A stretch of DNA of 64,000 nt from Dethiothermospora halolimnae (GTDB lineage Bacteria; Bacillota; Clostridia; Tissierellales; VENL01), in contig NZ_JBAKFX010000006.1 in NCBI RefSeq assembly GCF_037577855.1, positions 76,932 through 140,931 of the forward strand. Direction: 5' to 3'. Below, piece after piece: positions 25,812 through 36,100 of this stretch; the stretch's first letter is position 1, and every line of letters begins with the position of its first letter. A program made the translations under genes and the position numbers. The notes below the pieces were generated by a model. It searched no databases and had not been told where the DNA came from. It was given only the letters and a program-made list of their open reading frames with translations.

Positions 25812-26462
25812 TTATTTTTTGTTTACTATTTTTGCAACTTTATTACCTGTTAACTGTACAGTTTGAACAAGCAAAATTATTAAAATAACAGATGCAATCA
25901 TAACATCAGTTTGAAAACGGTAAAACCCATAACGTATTGCTAAATCACCAAGGCCTCCTCCCCCTATGGCTCCAGCCATGGCAGAATAACTTATTAAGTT
26001 TATTATTGTTAGGGTAGTACCTAAAACTAATGATGGCATTGCTTCAGGTATTAACACTTTGAAAACTATTTCTGGAACACTGGCACCCATGGCTGATACA
26101 GATTCTACTATACCCTTATCCACTTCCTTTAAGGAACTTTCTATAACCCTTGCAACAAAGGGACAGGCTGCTATAGATAAGGGGACAATACTTGCAGTCG
26201 TGCCGATTGTAGTGCCAACAATCAACTTGGAAATAGGGAAAACCAAAATCATTAAAATAATAAATGGAAATGATCTACTTACATTGACTATTGTTCCTAA
26301 GATATAATTAAGTTTTGGTTTTTGCCATATGCCATTTTTTTCGGTGATTACTAGTAATATTCCTAAAGGAAAACCTATAAGTAATGAAGCAAGAGTTGAA
26401 GCAAATACCATGTATATAGTTTCTAGAAATGGCGGTAGTAAAAGGTCGATAAAATTATCCAT
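25812..26462 (-). CDS. metI: Methionine ABC transporter permease MetI
   Basis: This 216-aa permease has five membrane helices and the EAA-type loop that contacts MetN (ESSLKEVDKGIVESVSAMGASVPEIVFKVLIPEAMPSLVLG). It starts MDNFIDLLLPPFLETIYMVFASTLASLLIG. Its start overlaps the metN end by eight bases (translational coupling). Confidence 0.93.
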   Translation of the reverse strand: MDNFIDLLLPPFLETIYMVFASTLASLLIGFPLGILLVITEKNGIWQKPKLNYILGTIVNVSRSFPFIILMILVFPISKLIVGTTIGTTASIVPLSIAACPFVARVIESSLKEVDKGIVESVSAMGASVPEIVFKVLIPEAMPSLVLGTTLTIINLISYSAMAGAIGGGGLGDLAIRYGFYRFQTDVMIASVILIILLVQTVQLTGNKVAKIVNKK

Positions 26463-27468
26463 TCCAAATCACCTCCAACCTTATATTTTCAGTTTTTAAC
26501 CATTCAGTGACAGTTTTAATTTTTTCATTGTCTCCAAATATTTGTATAATCAAATTTCCAATGCTTGTGGTCATAAGTTCATCGATATTTCCAGATAAAA
26601 TATTAACATCTATATCAAACTTTCTTATTATTTGAGAAATAATAGGTCTTTTAGATACATCTCCAACATATTTTAATCTAATCACCTTAGAATTTGGCTC
26701 CTTTGGGAAATTAAGCTCTTCTTTAATACTGTGATTTATATTAGAAACAAAACTTTTGCCGGTTTCTGTTTTTGGATTAGAGAATATTTCCTCAACTGTA
26801 TTAAGTTCTATGATCTCACCATCTTCAATAATGGCTACTCTATCACAGATTTCCTTTATTACCTCCATTTGATGAGTGATAAGAACTATGGTTAATCCAA
26901 ATTCATTTTTTACTTTTCTTAAAAGATTTAGTATGGATTTTGTTGTCTGAGGATCAAGGGCTGATGTGGCTTCATCACACAGTAATAAATCAGGTTTATT
27001 GGCTAGAGATCTTGCAATTGCCACTCTTTGTTTTTGACCACCACTCAACTGTGACGGATAAGAGTTTTCCTTATCAGACAAATCAACAACGGATAATAAT
27101 TCCTTAACCCTTCCCTTTATTTCACTTTTTTTATGTCCAGAAAGTTCTAAGGGTAAAGCCACATTATCTGCAACGGTTCTAGAACTTAAAAGATTGAAAT
27201 GTTGAAAAATCATACCTGTTTTTTTTCTCATGTTTCTAAGTTCCTTTTTATTAAATTTTGTTATATCATTACCTTCTAAAATTATATTTCCGCTGGTAGG
27301 TTCTTCAAGACGGTTAAAGGTCCTAATAAGTGTTGATTTTCCAGCCCCACTTAAACCAATTATTCCAAATATCTCATTCTCTTTTATATTAAGATTTATA
27401 TTTTTAAGAGCATAAAACTCACTATCATCATTTCTAAATACTTTGGTTAAATTATTTACTTTTATCAA
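26455..27468 (-). CDS. metN: Methionine ABC transporter ATP-binding protein MetN
   Basis: This 337-aa ATPase powers methionine uptake. Walker A is GLSGAGKSTLIR, the signature LSGGQKQRVAIARSLA, Walker B LLLCDEATSALD, and the H-loop LITHQMEV. The C-terminal NIL domain (about 265-337, IRLKYVGDVSKRPIISQIIRKFDIDVNILSGNIDEL) is the methionine-sensing part that mediates trans-inhibition. It is the first gene after the S-box leader. Confidence 0.95.
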   Translation of the reverse strand: MIKVNNLTKVFRNDDSEFYALKNINLNIKENEIFGIIGLSGAGKSTLIRTFNRLEEPTSGNIILEGNDITKFNKKELRNMRKKTGMIFQHFNLLSSRTVADNVALPLELSGHKKSEIKGRVKELLSVVDLSDKENSYPSQLSGGQKQRVAIARSLANKPDLLLCDEATSALDPQTTKSILNLLRKVKNEFGLTIVLITHQMEVIKEICDRVAIIEDGEIIELNTVEEIFSNPKTETGKSFVSNINHSIKEELNFPKEPNSKVIRLKYVGDVSKRPIISQIIRKFDIDVNILSGNIDELMTTSIGNLIIQIFGDNEKIKTVTEWLKTENIRLEVIWNG

Positions 27469-27550
27469 TTAGACCACCACCCCTTTAATAGATTAATGTA
27501 CTAAAACATTTTAGATATAGAAATACCCCTTCCAATAGGTTTTTCTTTTC

Positions 27551-27588
27551 AAAAAAAAGAAAAACCACTTTCTAAATGAAAGAGGTTC
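27551..27588 (-). terminator. Riboswitch terminator (expression platform)
   Basis: On the minus strand AACC-TCTTTC pairs with GAAAGT-GGTT (27563-27587) and is followed by a T-rich tract. It lies between the S-box aptamer and metN and should form when SAM is bound. Confidence 0.8.
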
Positions 27589-27602
27589 ACGTGCGATTAT
27601 TC

Positions 27603-27710
27603 CTCTCTCATCTTTCGGTATACATATACCGCTGGAATTAGCACCTTGTGTATTAACACCGGTTGCTGGGCTTCATAGGGCCAGATCCCTCCGCCTCTCT
27701 TGATAAGAGT
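27603..27710 (-). promoter_or_regulatory. SAM-I (S-box) riboswitch
   Basis: Read on the minus strand: CTTATCAAGAGAGGCGGAGG (P1/kink-turn start), GGCCCTATGAAGCCCAGCAACC, AAGGTGCTAATTCCAGC, then GATGAGAGAGG closing P1. These are the conserved S-box blocks in order. It would switch off metNIQ when SAM is plentiful. Confidence 0.95.
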
Positions 27711-27733
27711 TCTGTATTTATTTGTTGCTTAAC

Positions 27734-27762
27734 ATTATACTTATAACTAAAACAAATGTCAA
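27734..27762 (-). promoter_or_regulatory. Promoter of the metNIQ operon
   Basis: On the minus strand: TTGACA (27762-27757), a 17-base spacer and TATAAT (27739-27734), about 25 bases before the aptamer. Confidence 0.85.
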
Positions 27763-27946
27763 TAGATTTTTTTTAGAAATGATTTCATACTAGTATTTGG
27801 TGATAAATAAACTTAATTTTTAGTAAAAAAACATCTAGAATAAAAAAGTATGGGACAAACACATGTATATATTAAAAATCATAATATATATACTAGATAG
27901 AATATGAAAACGAGAATGAATATCAAATAATAAGGAGTTGATTATT

Positions 27947-28258
27947 GTGTCTAGTAAAATTAAAAGGGTTTTTCCAGGGGGAAATACTTCAAAGGGTTTC
28001 TATTCATATTATGATAATATTATAGAGAAGGATGCAAATAGGATATTTATATTAAAGGGTGGACCAGGTACAGGGAAATCATCTTTAATGAAGAGTATTG
28101 GAAAAGAGATGCTAAACAAAGGTTATGATATCGAATATCATCACTGTTCATCAGATAACGGCTCCATTGATGGTGTAGTTGTACCAAAACTTAAAGTAGC
28201 TATGATAGATGGTACAGCACCCCATGTAGGTGTCCGTAAACACAAATTAACTGTTTGA
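27947..28258 (+). pseudogene. Two-P-loop ATPase gene (PRK06851-like), 5' fragment split by the element
   Basis: The start GTG 27947 follows AAGGAG with nine bases spacing; the TTG at 27938 touches the ribosome site and is less likely. Residues 1-92 are host sequence: KRVFPGGNTSKGFYSYYDNII, P-loop FILKGGPGTGKSSLMKSIG, YHHCSSDNGSIDGVVVPKLKVAMIDGTAP. At 28223 the sequence passes into the inserted element, which adds a short foreign tail (about 12 residues) and a TGA at 28256. The rest of the gene lies at 63069-63872, in frame. On excision the joined gene would encode 359 aa. The function of this ATPase family is not known to me; it is common in spore-forming clostridia. Confidence 0.88.
28223..28249. 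other. attL
   Basis: Core CATGTAG (28223-28229) joined on the right to the element arm GTGTCCG + TAAACACAAATTA (28237-28249). The 13-base arm is the exact reverse complement of 63044-63056 at the other end, so in the circular form the two arms face each other around the core. Confidence 0.9.
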
Positions 28259-28707
28259 GCTACCTACTTGCCTTTTAAGATTGTGGTGTAGAGACTAAGG
28301 AAAATTAGAATATATTCAGATAGAGTAAGGGGCATCTATGGGAATAGGTGTTTTTTATTGTGTTTGGGTATAATTTAAAATGAAAAAAATAAAAAAAGAA
28401 CAGATTATAAGAAGGATTAATGAAATTATATATTAATTAACAGTAGGGAAGAATCAGTAGACTGAATTAATAAAGGTATATCTAGTGGGTTATTTTGTAA
28501 GATAGATGTTTTGAATCAATATATTTTGTTTTTATGCAGAAAATTAAAGTAATAATTGATAAGAAAATACAAACTGTTGAAGGGATTTAAGTGAAAAATG
28601 TAGAAATAAACAAATTAAAAGGTTTAATTTAATATATATTTTTAAAATCTATTAAATTAAGGCATTGAATTATATGTTCAAATATAAAAATAAAGGGGGA
28701 AGAGGTT
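28259..28707. other. Left-end non-coding region of the element
   Basis: About 450 bases without a supported gene. It contains a terminator at 28332-28357 (CATCTAT/ATAGGTG, then TTTTTT) of the same type as at 21588, 30491 and 32705. The ribosome site GGGGGAAGAGG at its end belongs to the gene at 28708. No repressor-like ORF is found here. Confidence 0.5.
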
Positions 28708-30429
28708 ATGGACAAGGATACATATGTTCTAAATTTTATGGGACGATCAACAATAGGAAAGTCAAGAATTATTAGTACGTGTATACAAGATAAAGAAATT
28801 GGAACATATATTCACAAGGATAATATTAATGGCAAGACTAAAACTAATATTATATATGTTATAAATTATGATAAAGATAATACTTATAAATTTATTCCTA
28901 AAGTGAATTATATATTTGAAAATTATTTAACAAGAACTGAAGATAAAGTAAAATTTGAATTAGAATCATTTAAAAAAGCATTTGATGAAGTTAGTAGTGA
29001 AAAAGATTTTGAAGGTATAGAGGAGTTTATAAATCAAATTGATGATATAGAGGAATTAAAAACATGGATAAAAAAATATATAAAGAGAATTCAAAAACAT
29101 CTTATCAAATTGGTAGAGCTAGAAAAATGTGAAAATGAAAATCAAAAGATACTGTTTTATTGTAAATTGTTTGAGGAAAATTTGATTTATAATAAATTAT
29201 TTGACATAGAAATTGAATTAAAGGCATCGAAAAAGTTTAAAAAGGTATTAAGAAAATATGAATTAAAACGTATTATATTAATAGATACAAGGGGAGTCTT
29301 TGATGTGCCTGATAAACTTCAAAGAAGTTTTACTAAGTACAACCCAGATATAAATATTTTTATATTTGATGAGAAAGGTATGACAGATCATCTACTTAAA
29401 CAAATTTATGATGAGTTAGAACCTATGTTTGGTAAATCTTTTGAAATTTGTATTAGAACAACAACACCTTTAAGTGTTCCTGTGTTATCAGATGTGGATA
29501 ATTGTATACATCCAACAGGAGATAAAAATTTAACTAAAAAGTTTGATACTATTATTAACTTTCTTAAACAAAAAAATGTTCTTGAAGGAAATACTGTGTT
29601 TGATATTAGATTGCGAGAGCAATTGGGAACGATATTGCCAGAAATACCCAATAAAAATGACTATGAGCTTGAGGATCAAGAAGTACAAAAACATAATGAT
29701 AAGTATGATAGAATCGTTTGTGCACTCTTTGATAAAGTAATTGGGCTTAAGAAGCGAGAAGAAGAGGCGATAGCAATTATTAAAGAAAAATGTAAGGATC
29801 CATATTATAAAAAAACTTTAATAGATTCTGTTATAGATGGAAAAGAAAGATCAATATGGATTAAATATGCCAAACGATGTTTAAAGTCGATAAATGGCGA
29901 AGGAAACCACTTAACTCCTAAACCACAAGCAGAGACAATACAAAGACATATTAAAAATTTATTTTTCGAGGATAATCCAACTAGATGGGCAAAAAGAGAA
30001 TATATGTGTAATATTGTGACATATGAAGCTGCAAATTTAATAAATGAAGCAATAAAACAGATTAGGGAAATCAAAGATCAACTATCAGATGAACAGTTAT
30101 CAGAATATATCTTTATTCTAAAAAATTCTTTATCTGCATGTCAAAATTCTTTGGCTGAATGGCAGTCATATGTATTTTTTAAAGATAGAGGAGTTAATAA
30201 AAAAAGAATACCTAGTAAGTATTATTATAAAGCTTACAGTGATACAGTTGTTTTTTCAAAAGGTGGAACCATATATTATACAATCTATGACGAGTTAGAT
30301 GCTGGAAGCTCAACTAAGTGCCACAAATCTTCATTATTAAACTGTATTATTCGAGCTGTGACTGAATTGATGCAAGAAAAATTAAACATTGAAAAAATAA
30401 CCATAAACGATTCAGCTATTAGCAAATAA
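28708..30429 (+). CDS. P-loop GTPase-like protein of unknown function
   Basis: This 573-aa protein has an N-terminal P-loop (GRSTIGKS, residues 12-19) and a DxxG-type motif in IILIDTRGVFD (DTRG 193-196), as in TRAFAC-type GTPases. About 150 residues of charged helices lie between them (EDKVKFELESFKKAFDEVSSEKDF...). The C-terminal half is alpha-helical and unassigned, with no membrane segment. It is the first cargo gene of the element, is monocistronic (spacer and terminator on both sides), and could be a defence or exclusion factor, which is inference. I cannot name a family. Confidence 0.7.
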   Translation: MDKDTYVLNFMGRSTIGKSRIISTCIQDKEIGTYIHKDNINGKTKTNIIYVINYDKDNTYKFIPKVNYIFENYLTRTEDKVKFELESFKKAFDEVSSEKDFEGIEEFINQIDDIEELKTWIKKYIKRIQKHLIKLVELEKCENENQKILFYCKLFEENLIYNKLFDIEIELKASKKFKKVLRKYELKRIILIDTRGVFDVPDKLQRSFTKYNPDINIFIFDEKGMTDHLLKQIYDELEPMFGKSFEICIRTTTPLSVPVLSDVDNCIHPTGDKNLTKKFDTIINFLKQKNVLEGNTVFDIRLREQLGTILPEIPNKNDYELEDQEVQKHNDKYDRIVCALFDKVIGLKKREEEAIAIIKEKCKDPYYKKTLIDSVIDGKERSIWIKYAKRCLKSINGEGNHLTPKPQAETIQRHIKNLFFEDNPTRWAKREYMCNIVTYEAANLINEAIKQIREIKDQLSDEQLSEYIFILKNSLSACQNSLAEWQSYVFFKDRGVNKKRIPSKYYYKAYSDTVVFSKGGTIYYTIYDELDAGSSTKCHKSSLLNCIIRAVTELMQEKLNIEKITINDSAISK

Positions 30430-30490
30430 ATGAATGGTTTATAGTTACCTTATATATTGAAAAAAATAAATACTTATAAATATGTATAAT

Positions 30491-30521
30491 AAAAGCATCT
30501 GCTTAGGTAGATGCTTTTTAT
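30491..30521 (+). terminator. Terminator after the GTPase-like gene
   Basis: Perfect 10-base stem AAAAGCATCT / AGATGCTTTT around GCTTAGGT, followed by TTA. Confidence 0.88.
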
Positions 30522-30720
30522 AGTACATAAAATTTAAATATTTGGAAAATTAAATAGGAACATTTTTACAAGGTCATGTAAATAATATAGTATTTCAATA
30601 GTCGATGCTATTTATTGTTTATGTTATGCTAAAAGATAATATAGATAATAGATTGATTTTGAAATGATATAAATAAGTTTTATAATCATTATTGGTTTAA
30701 CTTCAAAAGGAGGAGAATTT

Positions 30721-32142
30721 ATGAATATAGAAGAATTTGATATAGAAGAGTATGTTAAAAATTATATTCTTGAAGGAAAAGATGAACAAAGTTTGTCTCA
30801 AAAAGAGTATGATTATTACTTAGATAAGAAAGATAGTCATATAAAAAATGTGCAAAATTGGTTGAAATATTTTAATTGCAGTGGAAAACTAGAAGTTTTT
30901 TCATTTGAAAATAAAGTTTTAGAATATTTTCCTATTGAAAAATTTGATGAAAAAGATATTTCAAAATTTATAGATCACATGTTTTCATTAAAAGATGAAG
31001 GAGAATTTATTGGAAATAAATTGATTTCTAATCTGTCAAAGATTTCTATTGATAGCATAAAGAATAAAACAGAAGAAAGGTCATACGAGTTTTTCTATAT
31101 AGAAAAGCCTTCAAAAAGTGAATTTAGTCAAGATTTGGATTTATATAAAAATAAGAAAAGATATTTAATTAGAAAAACACCATTGGAGGTAAAAACGTTA
31201 ATAAAGGGCTGTATAGATGAATTAGAGATATTAAAAGGAGAAAAAGTTTTGTCAAATCTTAGCTATGTGGTAGATTATGTTGCAGATATTTTATTACAAA
31301 TATTTAATTACTGGGTAATTACGATAGAAAACTTTAATTACAAAGAAAAAATTGATGTGACAAGACGTATAGAATTATATCTAAAAGAATATAAAAAATC
31401 TCTAATAAGATTTAAAAAGAATAGAAAATTTAATACAGAATTGAAAGATGCGGTGTCTATTTTTGTTTCTTTTTTAGAAAAAAGGAATGATTATGGTAAT
31501 TATATTAATATTTTTAAAAAGTTAGAAGAAGAACAAAAGGATGAACCTGAATTTTTTGCATCTCCAAGAGATATTTATAGAGTAAAGAAAGAAGAGATGG
31601 TTTCAATAAAAGAACAAAAAAAAATTATAACAGAAGAAAGTAAAGTTGATAATTACAGTGATAAGTTGGAAAAAACAAAAGAAATAATAAAAATATTTTC
31701 TCAATATGGCTTACGAAATGCTGATGTTAATGCTATTTTTGATAGAAAGGTGTATTTTAGGGAAATTTATTTAAGTAACTCTAAGTTCAAACGACAATCT
31801 AAGACAATAGTTCGTAAATATTTGAAGAATATTCAAAAGAAAAAAAATAAGGGATATAGTACTAAAGAAATAATTAATTCATTTGAAAAAGAATCAGAAT
31901 ATAGGTTTTTTCGTGAAAAAATAAGTAGAGGATATTTTAGGGAGACATGTGATATAAGATTATATAGTGTAAAAAATAAATTACAAAAAAAATTATATGA
32001 AGTATTATTGGATACGTTATTGATTTATGATTACAAAATTTCTATTGAATATTTACAGAAAATTATAAGTGAACTGATTCCAATTTGTTTCAAGCACATT
32101 GATGATCTTCTGGAAACTATATATGGGAATAGGATTTTTTGA
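30721..32142 (+). CDS. Unknown helical protein of the element cargo
   Basis: This 473-aa protein, Lys/Glu-rich and mostly helical, has no membrane segment and no nucleotide-binding motif I can see. The C-terminal third (VNAIFDRKVYFREIYLSNSKFKRQSKTIVRKYLKN...) is basic and might bind nucleic acid. It has a good AGGAGGAG site, and its own spacer and transcript unit. No family recognised. It could be a partner of a neighbouring defence gene or an independent cargo gene. Confidence 0.6.
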   Translation: MNIEEFDIEEYVKNYILEGKDEQSLSQKEYDYYLDKKDSHIKNVQNWLKYFNCSGKLEVFSFENKVLEYFPIEKFDEKDISKFIDHMFSLKDEGEFIGNKLISNLSKISIDSIKNKTEERSYEFFYIEKPSKSEFSQDLDLYKNKKRYLIRKTPLEVKTLIKGCIDELEILKGEKVLSNLSYVVDYVADILLQIFNYWVITIENFNYKEKIDVTRRIELYLKEYKKSLIRFKKNRKFNTELKDAVSIFVSFLEKRNDYGNYINIFKKLEEEQKDEPEFFASPRDIYRVKKEEMVSIKEQKKIITEESKVDNYSDKLEKTKEIIKIFSQYGLRNADVNAIFDRKVYFREIYLSNSKFKRQSKTIVRKYLKNIQKKKNKGYSTKEIINSFEKESEYRFFREKISRGYFRETCDIRLYSVKNKLQKKLYEVLLDTLLIYDYKISIEYLQKIISELIPICFKHIDDLLETIYGNRIF

Positions 32143-32219
32143 AAAAAGCATTCTGTGACAAGCTAATTTTTTTGTTGTAAAATTTGAGTAAATTAAAAAT
32201 TAGCTAGGAGGATGTAAAT

Positions 32220-32591
32220 ATGGATATTTTAAAAGGTAGAATTGTAGAAATTGAAAAAAATGTAAACAAAATAACATATGTGACTCAGCAAATAAAGAAA
32301 AATGAACAGCCTAAATATGACGATAGATATCCAGGTGGATGTGGGACATATGTAACAGGTAGTGAATATTTAGGAACAACTCTAGAGGTGAAAATTTTTA
32401 TTTATGACTTGAAGCGTTGTATTTATTTTGATATTTATGAATATGTGTTATTAGAAAATAAAAAATGTAGGATTTCATCTAAATTATTAGACCATGTTGT
32501 GACTTCAAATGTTGGAAAGAAAGTAAATGTGGGTATTGATGATAATAATAATTATTTTGATATGTCTCAATTAGATGTTATACCCCAATAA
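32220..32591 (+). CDS. Small unknown cargo protein
   Basis: This 123-aa protein is beta-rich and soluble, starting MDILKGRIVEIEKNVNKITYVTQQIKK with a Gly-rich loop PGGCGTYVTGSEYLGTTLEVKIFIYDL. AGGAGG precedes the ATG. It lies 77 bases after the 473-aa gene and may be co-transcribed. I recognise no family; no catalytic motif is visible. Confidence 0.55.
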   Translation: MDILKGRIVEIEKNVNKITYVTQQIKKNEQPKYDDRYPGGCGTYVTGSEYLGTTLEVKIFIYDLKRCIYFDIYEYVLLENKKCRISSKLLDHVVTSNVGKKVNVGIDDNNNYFDMSQLDVIPQ

Positions 32592-32704
32592 TGTAACGAG
32601 CTATTTAAAAGGTTTTTTGATGATTTCGTATAGATATAGCATTATAATTTATTGTTTATAGAACAAGAGTTTAGAATATTTATGCTAATTTATATGAAAT
32701 ACAA

Positions 32705-32739
32705 AGAGCATCTATCAATAAAGGGTAGGTGCTTTTTTA
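32705..32739 (+). terminator. Terminator after the 123-aa gene
   Basis: AGCATCTA (32707-32714) pairs with TAGGTGCT (32726-32733), followed by TTTTT. Same family as the terminators at 21588, 28332 and 30491. Confidence 0.82.
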
Positions 32740-32848
32740 GTGCATAAAGGAGAAACTTCAACAATAACATTGCCATATGTAACCAATAAGAGTATAATTA
32801 AAATATAAAAATGATATCTTTTAAATACAAAAAGAAGGTGATGCATGA

Positions 32849-33094
32849 TTGGAAATTAAAATGTTTTATAAAAGTCAACTTGAAGTATCTAAAGTGATTA
32901 ATGAACTGATTGATGGTTACTGGAATGATGAAATATCAGAAGAGTTACTTATAAAGAATACAAAAAAATTAATAGAATATAATAAACCAAAAATCATTAA
33001 GAATGGAGATTATACAACTGTATTAAAACAAAAATGTGGAAAAAGGAGATTAGGAGTTTTAAGTAAAATATTAGAAATAATTGAGTCTAGATAG
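32849..33094 (+). CDS. Small protein preceding the helicase/methyltransferase pair
   Basis: This 81-aa protein starts at TTG 32849 after GAAGGTGAT. The sequence MFYKSQLEVSKVINELIDGYWNDEISEELLIKNTKKLIEYN...KQKCGKRRLGVLSKILEIIES is helical with a basic Cys-containing turn. It ends 16 bases before the helicase gene's start and belongs to the same transcript. Small proteins of this length often precede PLD-helicase restriction-like genes. Its role (regulator or partner) is unknown. Confidence 0.6.
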   Translation: MEIKMFYKSQLEVSKVINELIDGYWNDEISEELLIKNTKKLIEYNKPKIIKNGDYTTVLKQKCGKRRLGVLSKILEIIESR

Positions 33095-33110
33095 TAAAGG
33101 GGGCAATATA

Positions 33111-36100
33111 TTGGGAGTTCATAATGATTTAACCTTTTTTACAAATGAACCAGAAAGGAATCTTTATGATCGATTTAATAAGATTCTAAAGTCAAATACA
33201 CAATTTTATGATATGCTTGTTGGATATTTTAGGACAAGTGGATTTCATTTAATGTATCCAGCAATGAAAGATGTTGAGAAAATAAGAGTTTTAGTAGGAC
33301 TAAACGTAGATGGAAAAACTGTACAAATTATTCAAAAATCTAAGGAAGAACAAATGTCTTTTGAAATGTCACATAAAGAAGTAAAGAAGGAATTTTCAGA
33401 TGATGTAGCTGAAGAAATGCAGAATTCAGAAGATAGTTACAGGGTAGAAAAAGGTGTTAAAACTTTTATTAAATGGCTTCAAACTGGGAAAATAGAAATG
33501 AGAGTATATCCTGATGCACCAATTCATGCCAAGGTCTATATTATGCGAAAGGATATGGAGAAAGTTCCAGATCAATATGGAACAGTCATAACAGGTTCAA
33601 GTAACTTTTCAAAATCAGGTCTTGTAAATAATCTTGAGTTTAATGTTGAATTAAAAGATAGTAGAGATGTTGAATTTGCATTAAATAAATTTGAAGAACT
33701 TTGGGAACGTTCTGTAGATATTTCTGATGAATATATAGAAACAGTAAATGAAAAGACATGGATTAGAGAAGATATTACACCTTATGAACTTTTTCTAAAA
33801 ACATTATATGAATATTTCAAGGAAGAAATTAATGAAGATAAAAATGAAACTTGGGAAGAGATACTTCCTGATGGTTTTATGAAACTTAAATATCAAACAG
33901 ATGCTGTAATACAAGCTAAAAAAATACTAAAAGCCTATAATGGTGTTTTTATAGCTGATGTAGTGGGTCTTGGTAAAACTTTCATATGTGCAATGTTAGC
34001 ACAAAGATTGAGAGGAAGAAAGTTAATTATATGTCCTCCAGTTCTTAAAGAGTACTGGGAAAGGACATTACAACAATTTGAAGTGGCAGCTAAGGTTGAA
34101 TCATTAGGAAAATTAGATAGTATTCTTGAAGATAATGATTTAATAAAAAATGTTAAATATGTTTTTATTGATGAAGCCCATAGATTTAGAAATGAAAAGA
34201 CTGAGAGTTTCCAAAAACTCCATCAAATTTGCTATAACAAGAAAGTTATTTTAATAACTGCTACACCACAAAACAATTATTCTAGTGATATAGCTAATCA
34301 GATCTATTTATTTCAACCCAAAAACAATAGTACCATTATACCAAACAATAAAAATATAGAAGGATTTTTTAGTAAATTAGATAGAAAATTAAAAAAATTA
34401 GATAAAGGGACACAAGACTATTCAGAAACATTAAAAGCCAACTCAGAAATTATTAGAGATCAAGTCCTTAGAAATGTAATGATTAGAAGAACTAGAAAAG
34501 AGATTATGGAATACTATAAAGATGATTTAGAAAAGCAGGGACTTAAATTTCCAGAGTTAGGTGATCCAGACAAAATTGTTTATAGTTATGACGACCATAT
34601 AGAAACTGTATTTAATCATACAATATCGTGTATTCAAAAACTTAAATATGCAAGATATAAACCACTGACTTACTTAAAAGATATTACAAAAGAAGTAGCA
34701 TCACTTTTAGTATCTCAAAGGAATATGTCAGGTTTTATGAAGTCTATTTTAATTAAAAGACTTGAAAGTAGTTTTGAAGCATTTAAAAAGACTTTAAATA
34801 GATTTATAAAATCCTATGAAAAGTTCTTAAAAATGTGCTTAGATGGAGAAGTTTATATTAGTAAAAAAGTTGATGTATATGATCTTTTAGATAATGGTGA
34901 TGATGAAAAACTTATGGAATTAGTTGAAGAAGATATTGTCCAATACTATTCTATAAAATCTTTTAATAAAGAGTTTATACCTTCAATAAAACATGATTTA
35001 AATATATTAAAGGAACTTGAAGATGAGTGGGAAGAGATTATAGAAGACCCAAAAAAAGAACAGTTTCTATATGAACTAGAAAATAATGAAAAGATAAAAG
35101 ATAAAAAAATCATTATATTTACAGAATCAAAGGAAACAGCAGATTATGTTGGAGCTTATTTGGAAAACTATTATCCAAAAAGGGTATTGGTTTATAGTGG
35201 ACAAGGTTCTAGGACAGTAAGGCAGGAGATAGAGGCAAATTATAATCCTGATTATGTATATGAAAAGAAAAATGATATTGATTTTTTAGTTACAACAGAT
35301 GTATTAGCTGAGGGAAAAAATCTTCATAGGAGTAATGTCCTTATAAACTATGATTTACCATGGAATCCAACAAAAATAATGCAGAGGGTAGGACGTATAA
35401 ACAGAGTTGGAACTAAACATGATAAAATATATGTATTTAACTTTTTTCCAACAGCTCAAGCTAATGCTCATTTACCGTTAGAAGAAAATATCATACTAAA
35501 GATACAATCATTTCATGATACTTTAGGAGAGGATTTTAAGTATTTATCAGATGATGAGGAAGTTTCATCACATAATCTTTATAAAAAGTTAAATAGTAAA
35601 GAAACCCTCGAAGCAGAAGAAAATGATGAAGAATCTGAATTAAAATACTTAAACATTATTAGAGAAATTCGAGACAATGATGAAAACTTATATGAAAGAA
35701 TAAAAAGATTACCTCAGAAGTCTAAAAGTGGAAGAATACTAGATGATATTTCAAATGATAAGACAGTTACATTTTTAAGAAAAGGTGGGCTTAAAAAGTT
35801 TTTTATGGGAGATAGTAAAGATTCAAAAGAAATATATTTCTTACAGGCAATGAAATATTTAGAGGTAACTCCCAATGAAAAAAAAGTAAAAACTCCAAAA
35901 GTTTATTTTGAACATTTAGAACTAAATAAATTAGGTTTTGAAATAGCTCTTACGGAAGAGAAGGAAATTATTACAGAAAAATCTTCAAAGACAGGAAATG
36001 ATGCAAAAGTAATAAAACTTTTAAAAGCTATTTCAAAATGTAAAGCCTTTACAGATAACCAAGAGACATTAATAAAGAAAATGAAAAAGATATGGGAAGA

